From Deferribacteres bacterium (GTDB taxonomy: Bacteria > Zhuqueibacterota > Zhuqueibacteria > Zhuqueibacterales > Geothermadaptataceae): DNA of 64,000 bases. Where the stretch lies: contig JACKDF010000001.1 of the NCBI GenBank assembly GCA_020633655.1, forward strand, positions 372,001 to 436,000. The letters run 5' to 3'. Under the pieces are notes generated by a model. It ran no database searches. It had not been told where the DNA came from and was given only the letters and a program-made list of their open reading frames with translations. This document shows positions 61,128-64,000 of this stretch, in pieces. Position numbers and translations under genes: made by a program. The stretch's first letter is position 1, and every line of letters starts with the position of its first letter.

Positions 61128-62525
61128 TCATTCGGCCAGTCGTTCTATATATTTATTATAAACCCACCCAAAATTATTTGCTCCAACCTGAATTTTTACC
61201 CAATTCCCTTTTTTGCCGGCAATTCGTACTTTTTGTCCACGACGAATCGTGCCCACTTTGGGTGCATTCTGACTTGGAGCACTTCGTACATTAAGACTGG
61301 AGACATTTGTTGTATAATACGTTAAGCCGGGATTGGAAATTGCCGTGTTAACAGTAGATTGCTTCGATTCAGTTGGTGCCCAATCCGAGATGGAGGGTTT
61401 GGTTGCCGCAGGCATGCTCGTATTGCCTTGGGAATCCGAAAAGTCACCATCGGAAAAGAATTGATCAAAAGGCGAATCGGAGGTTTTAGGAGAATTTGAG
61501 GCATTTTTCGGTTTCTTTTTTTCCTGCTGAACTTGAGCAACATGTGTCTGAGTACGCTTACCTTCCGGCAAGTGGGCATTTAATTTATGCAGCACCGCAT
61601 CCTCAAACGCCTCGCGTTTTCTGCCATGCAGCATGATACTAAGCGAAAATTTGTGGGTCGTTGACTGACTCATTGCATCGGCACCCATGGCATAATCGAA
61701 GGAGAGATTCATCGCTGGCAATGGCATTAAAATACCCAGTCCACCGCCTATTTCACCCTGGTTATAGCCCATTCGCAAAGGCAGCATTTTCCAAATCGTG
61801 TATTCAAATCCAAAGGCAACATCCAGTTCCATGCCCTGAATTTTCACCATGTCAGTAGAAATTAAAAAATTATCCGTCAGGTTAACCGCGGTACCAAGGC
61901 GTGACATCATGGGAAGTTTCTCTTTATAATTATTGGACCACGTTGTCGAGGCGCCAATATTGGACACACTTAAGCCGAATCGAACTGCGGGCAAAAGCTG
62001 GTATAACGCAGCCAGATCAAATCCAACGCCCATAGCACTCTCGGTTGCGAGTTTTTGCATGATCAATTTTGTGTTTAAACCAAGTGCAAAATGAGAATTC
62101 AAGCGGTGGCCGTAGGTCAGCAAAAGCGCATTTTCCTGGTTCGAAAATTCGAAATCAGGTGTGGATGAATCCCCCGTGCGAGCTTCAAGGGAATTGATGG
62201 ACAATCCTATCCAGCTGAGTCCAATCGAGCCAGATCGTCCTAAGGGCATAGCTGCACTGACAAAATTGAAATTGCGGTCCAAAGATAATTTGTGATAGGA
62301 AGCAATTATTTCAGCCTGATTGATTTGCGCCAATCCAGCTGGATTCCAGTAACCTGCAGAGGCGTCATTTGCAATAGCCGTAAATGCGCCGCCAACGCCA
62401 TCGGCACGAACACCCGCGCCAAGGCGTAAAAATGCGCCAGCCTGTCCGCCATCCTGTGCAAAGACTGGCTGCAATACGCATAAAATCGTAAGCGTGATGC
62501 TGTATAAAACCGTGTTCATTTTCAT
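61128..62525 (-). CDS. PorV/PorQ-like outer-membrane protein fused to a C-terminal SH3 domain
   Basis: The 465-residue product has a signal peptide (ending PVFAQ). An N-terminal barrel of about 300 residues follows with the PorV/PorQ (UPF0164) opening AGAFLRLGAGVRADGVGGAFTAIANDASAGYWNPAGLAQI. A Pro/Ser/Lys-rich linker (about 310-395) leads to a bacterial SH3 domain near 400-462: VSSLNVRSAPSQNAPKVGTIRRGQKVRIAGKKGNWVKIQ and FGWVYNKYIERL. PorV-type proteins in FCB bacteria help secreted proteins reach the surface through the type IX system. SH3 domains often bind peptidoglycan peptides. The fusion therefore suggests a barrel tethered to the cell wall. The adjacent surface protein with a C-terminal sorting-like domain is a plausible client. 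Confidence 0.85.
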   Translation of the reverse strand: MKMNTVLYSITLTILCVLQPVFAQDGGQAGAFLRLGAGVRADGVGGAFTAIANDASAGYWNPAGLAQINQAEIIASYHKLSLDRNFNFVSAAMPLGRSGSIGLSWIGLSINSLEARTGDSSTPDFEFSNQENALLLTYGHRLNSHFALGLNTKLIMQKLATESAMGVGFDLAALYQLLPAVRFGLSVSNIGASTTWSNNYKEKLPMMSRLGTAVNLTDNFLISTDMVKIQGMELDVAFGFEYTIWKMLPLRMGYNQGEIGGGLGILMPLPAMNLSFDYAMGADAMSQSTTHKFSLSIMLHGRKREAFEDAVLHKLNAHLPEGKRTQTHVAQVQQEKKKPKNASNSPKTSDSPFDQFFSDGDFSDSQGNTSMPAATKPSISDWAPTESKQSTVNTAISNPGLTYYTTNVSSLNVRSAPSQNAPKVGTIRRGQKVRIAGKKGNWVKIQVGANNFGWVYNKYIERLAE

Positions 62526-62593
62526 AATTTTCTATCCTTTATCATCTCAGCATTCAAAGCTGCTTTGTTCATACAATGCTCCAGGTGAGTGAT

Positions 62594-62615
62594 GGTCCGG
62601 GGATATCTCCTGACC
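62594..62615. repeat. Dispersed GATATC-palindrome repeat, copy g
   Basis: GGTC (62594-62597) pairs with GACC (62612-62615) around CGGGGATATCTCCT. It is followed by AAATCTTGAGGTTTATGTA and AAGCAGGCT, the family flank. It lies 37 bases 3' of the stop codon of the large surface protein. Confidence 0.7.
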
Positions 62616-62651
62616 AAATCTTGAGGTTTATGTATAAAGCAGGCTAAATCA

Positions 62652-64000
62652 TTAGTGCATCACGACGATGCGAATAAATTGGATGGATTCAATCGTTTTT
62701 ATTCGGGCGAAATAAACGCCGTTGGCGACTTCCCTGCCGCTCTCATTGGTTCCATCCCATGTTTCGGAATTGTGTACGCCGGCAGCCATCGTTTGATCAT
62801 CTAATATGGTACGCACCAGGCGGTTGCTCATGTCATAAACGCCAATACTAACCCGTTGCGCCGTTTCCAACTCATAACGCAGCACCGTTTGTTGCTCACC
62901 CGGGCGAAAAGGATTGGGGTAGTTATAGCTTTTTTTCTCTGCTGTAGATTGCTGATTCCCGGAATCCGCAGGTGCAAGCACGCTTACGGAGCTGGAACGA
63001 ACACTTTCACCCCCCGAGGCATCGTAGGCACTCACGGCAAAATAATATCGCGTGCCTGCTGTCAATTGAGCGGATTGGTAGCTTAAGGTGTTTTGCACAT
63101 CAATTTTTTGCGTGAAATTTTCACTGCCAGACCCGATGTGTACGTTATACCCTGTCACACCCGCTGAAGGGCTTGCACTCCACGATAACAGCGCCTGAGC
63201 CCCGTTCAACGTCACTGTCAAATTCCCCGGGGGAGTCAACGTTCCCGAATTCCCGGAAATCAGCACATTTACCGAAGTAGAAAGAACGCTTTCATAACCC
63301 GAGGCATCGTAAGCACTCACTGCAAAATAATAACGTGTGTCACTAGCCAATTGCGCAGTCTGATAACTCAGTGTATTTTGCACATCGATTTTTTGGGTAT
63401 AATTCTCATTACCTGCACCGATGTGTACAAAATATCCTACCACATCAGGCTGTGGGCTGGCATTCCACGACAACAAGGCTTGCGATCCGTTTAACACGGC
63501 AATCAAACCACCCGGTGTGCCAGGTGCTCCGGTGGTGTCGGCTTGTCCTTCCGGTGTCATCGAAAAATTCTTTTGTGAGATGATGTCACCAGCATTGAAG
63601 GAAATGTATTCTGCAATGGACTCGTAACCGGCTTTTTGCAAAACGATGTCATAGGTCGCTGCAGCGATATCAACAAACGCATAGTTACCCGACGCATTCG
63701 TGCTGGTTTGATAAACAACAGCGCTGTTTTGTTGCAGTTGCACCGAGACATCTGCTATTATTTGATTTGTCGCCGCATTAAATACAGCGCCACTCACCGA
63801 AGCATAGGCATTTAACGGCACAAGAGAAATATGAATCGTGAAATTCTGGCCGTCAGCAATATTCAACGACTGCGAATAAACCTGATACCCAGATTTTGTC
63901 ACCCGCAACGTATAACTTCCGCTCGCCAGATCAGTGAATTCAAAAGCACCGGAACTATTGGTCGTGGTGCTAACGGCGACCGCGTTGTTTTGCAATAATT
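62652..64000 (-). CDS. Secreted multidomain surface protein with FlgD-like C-terminal domain (partial, N-terminus off window)
   Basis: At least 448 codons are visible and the frame stays open at the window edge, so the start is missing. From the visible N-terminal side there are carboxypeptidase-regulatory-like beta domains (GAFEFTDLASGSYTLRVTKSG, then SGAVFNAATNQIIADVSVQL and GNYAFVDIAAATYDIVLQKAG). Two very similar fibronectin type III domains follow, sharing ENxTQKIDVQNTLSYQ and RYYFAVSAYDASG. A C-terminal FlgD-like domain ends it (NYPNPFRPGEQQTVLRYEL, VSIGVYDMSNRLVRTI, WDGTNESGREVANGVYFARI). C-terminal domains of this type mark proteins secreted to the surface in FCB-group bacteria, often by the type IX system. 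The function, set by the missing N-terminal part, is unknown. No catalytic domain is visible. Confidence 0.88.
   Translation of the reverse strand, partial: LLQNNAVAVSTTTNSSGAFEFTDLASGSYTLRVTKSGYQVYSQSLNIADGQNFTIHISLVPLNAYASVSGAVFNAATNQIIADVSVQLQQNSAVVYQTSTNASGNYAFVDIAAATYDIVLQKAGYESIAEYISFNAGDIISQKNFSMTPEGQADTTGAPGTPGGLIAVLNGSQALLSWNASPQPDVVGYFVHIGAGNENYTQKIDVQNTLSYQTAQLASDTRYYFAVSAYDASGYESVLSTSVNVLISGNSGTLTPPGNLTVTLNGAQALLSWSASPSAGVTGYNVHIGSGSENFTQKIDVQNTLSYQSAQLTAGTRYYFAVSAYDASGGESVRSSSVSVLAPADSGNQQSTAEKKSYNYPNPFRPGEQQTVLRYELETAQRVSIGVYDMSNRLVRTILDDQTMAAGVHNSETWDGTNESGREVANGVYFARIKTIESIQFIRIVVMH

Noticed and set aside
1..64000. tRNA, rRNA, transposase or phage genes
   Set aside because: I looked through the gaps and found no tRNA-like fold with the conserved arm sequences, no rRNA segment and no integrase or transposase frame. 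The cloverleaf repeats lack tRNA consensus positions.

Overview
The window looks like chromosomal DNA from an uncultured or anaerobic Gram-negative bacterium of the FCB group. Calditrichota or candidate phylum KSB1 is my best guess, by inference only. The reasons are lipopolysaccharide synthesis (a Cys-type KdsA), a PorV/PorQ-like outer-membrane protein, a secreted multidomain protein with a FlgD-like C-terminal sorting domain, many lipoproteins, a single-chain GcvP, and moderate GC. No rRNA, tRNA, CRISPR array, intact transposase or prophage was seen. Gene density is ordinary, with 39 protein genes, two of them cut by the window edges.

Layout. 1-5.6 kb: the start of a cyclic-2,3-diphosphoglycerate-synthetase-like GTPase gene; a sugar ABC transporter pair (binding lipoprotein and double ATPase, no permease beside it); Ada. 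5.7-15 kb: a redox island on the minus strand. A sigma-54 activator (13567-14955) sits upstream of two copies of an 18-bp dyad and a textbook -24/-12 promoter (13416-13430). The promoter drives a NifX-like protein, a HybA-like ferredoxin, a HybB/NrfD membrane subunit and a 13-haem cytochrome c. Downstream on the same strand are a sensor kinase with two periplasmic c-haem motifs and a zinc ribbon inside its ATPase domain, and two response regulators whose output domain resembles glycine-cleavage H protein. This is the most interesting system in the window: a haem-sensing, quinone/periplasm electron-transfer module. 15-27 kb: an AT-rich orphan membrane gene, gcvP, pbpC, an ammonium module (glnK, amt, TorF-like porin), a ceramidase-like lipid hydrolase and a MOSC protein.

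27-41.6 kb: a large alpha-2-macroglobulin lipoprotein with an intact thioester motif, then a glycan-degrading group (DUF4861 lipoprotein, rhamnogalacturonan exolyase-like protein, sialidase lipoprotein), a nucleotidyltransferase and a beta-propeller lipoprotein. 42-50 kb: serine hydrolase, HAD phosphatase, kdsA, a membrane acyltransferase, an AraC regulator with a membrane domain, and an M3 oligopeptidase. 50-56.6 kb: an exopolysaccharide group (heparinase II/III-like lyase, two glycosyltransferases, AlgD-type GDP-mannose 6-dehydrogenase), suggesting a mannuronate-containing polymer. 57-64 kb: a 1210-residue hybrid sensor kinase, a PorV-SH3 fusion, and the C-terminal part of a large surface protein.

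The intergenic spaces carry at least two dispersed repeat families. One is a 110-bp element with 19-bp terminal inverted repeats and a cloverleaf-like fold (six good copies, three of them in a 118-bp-period tandem). The other is a hairpin centred on GGGGATATCCCC whose outer arms differ from copy to copy but stay complementary. Most copies of both lie 3' of genes.
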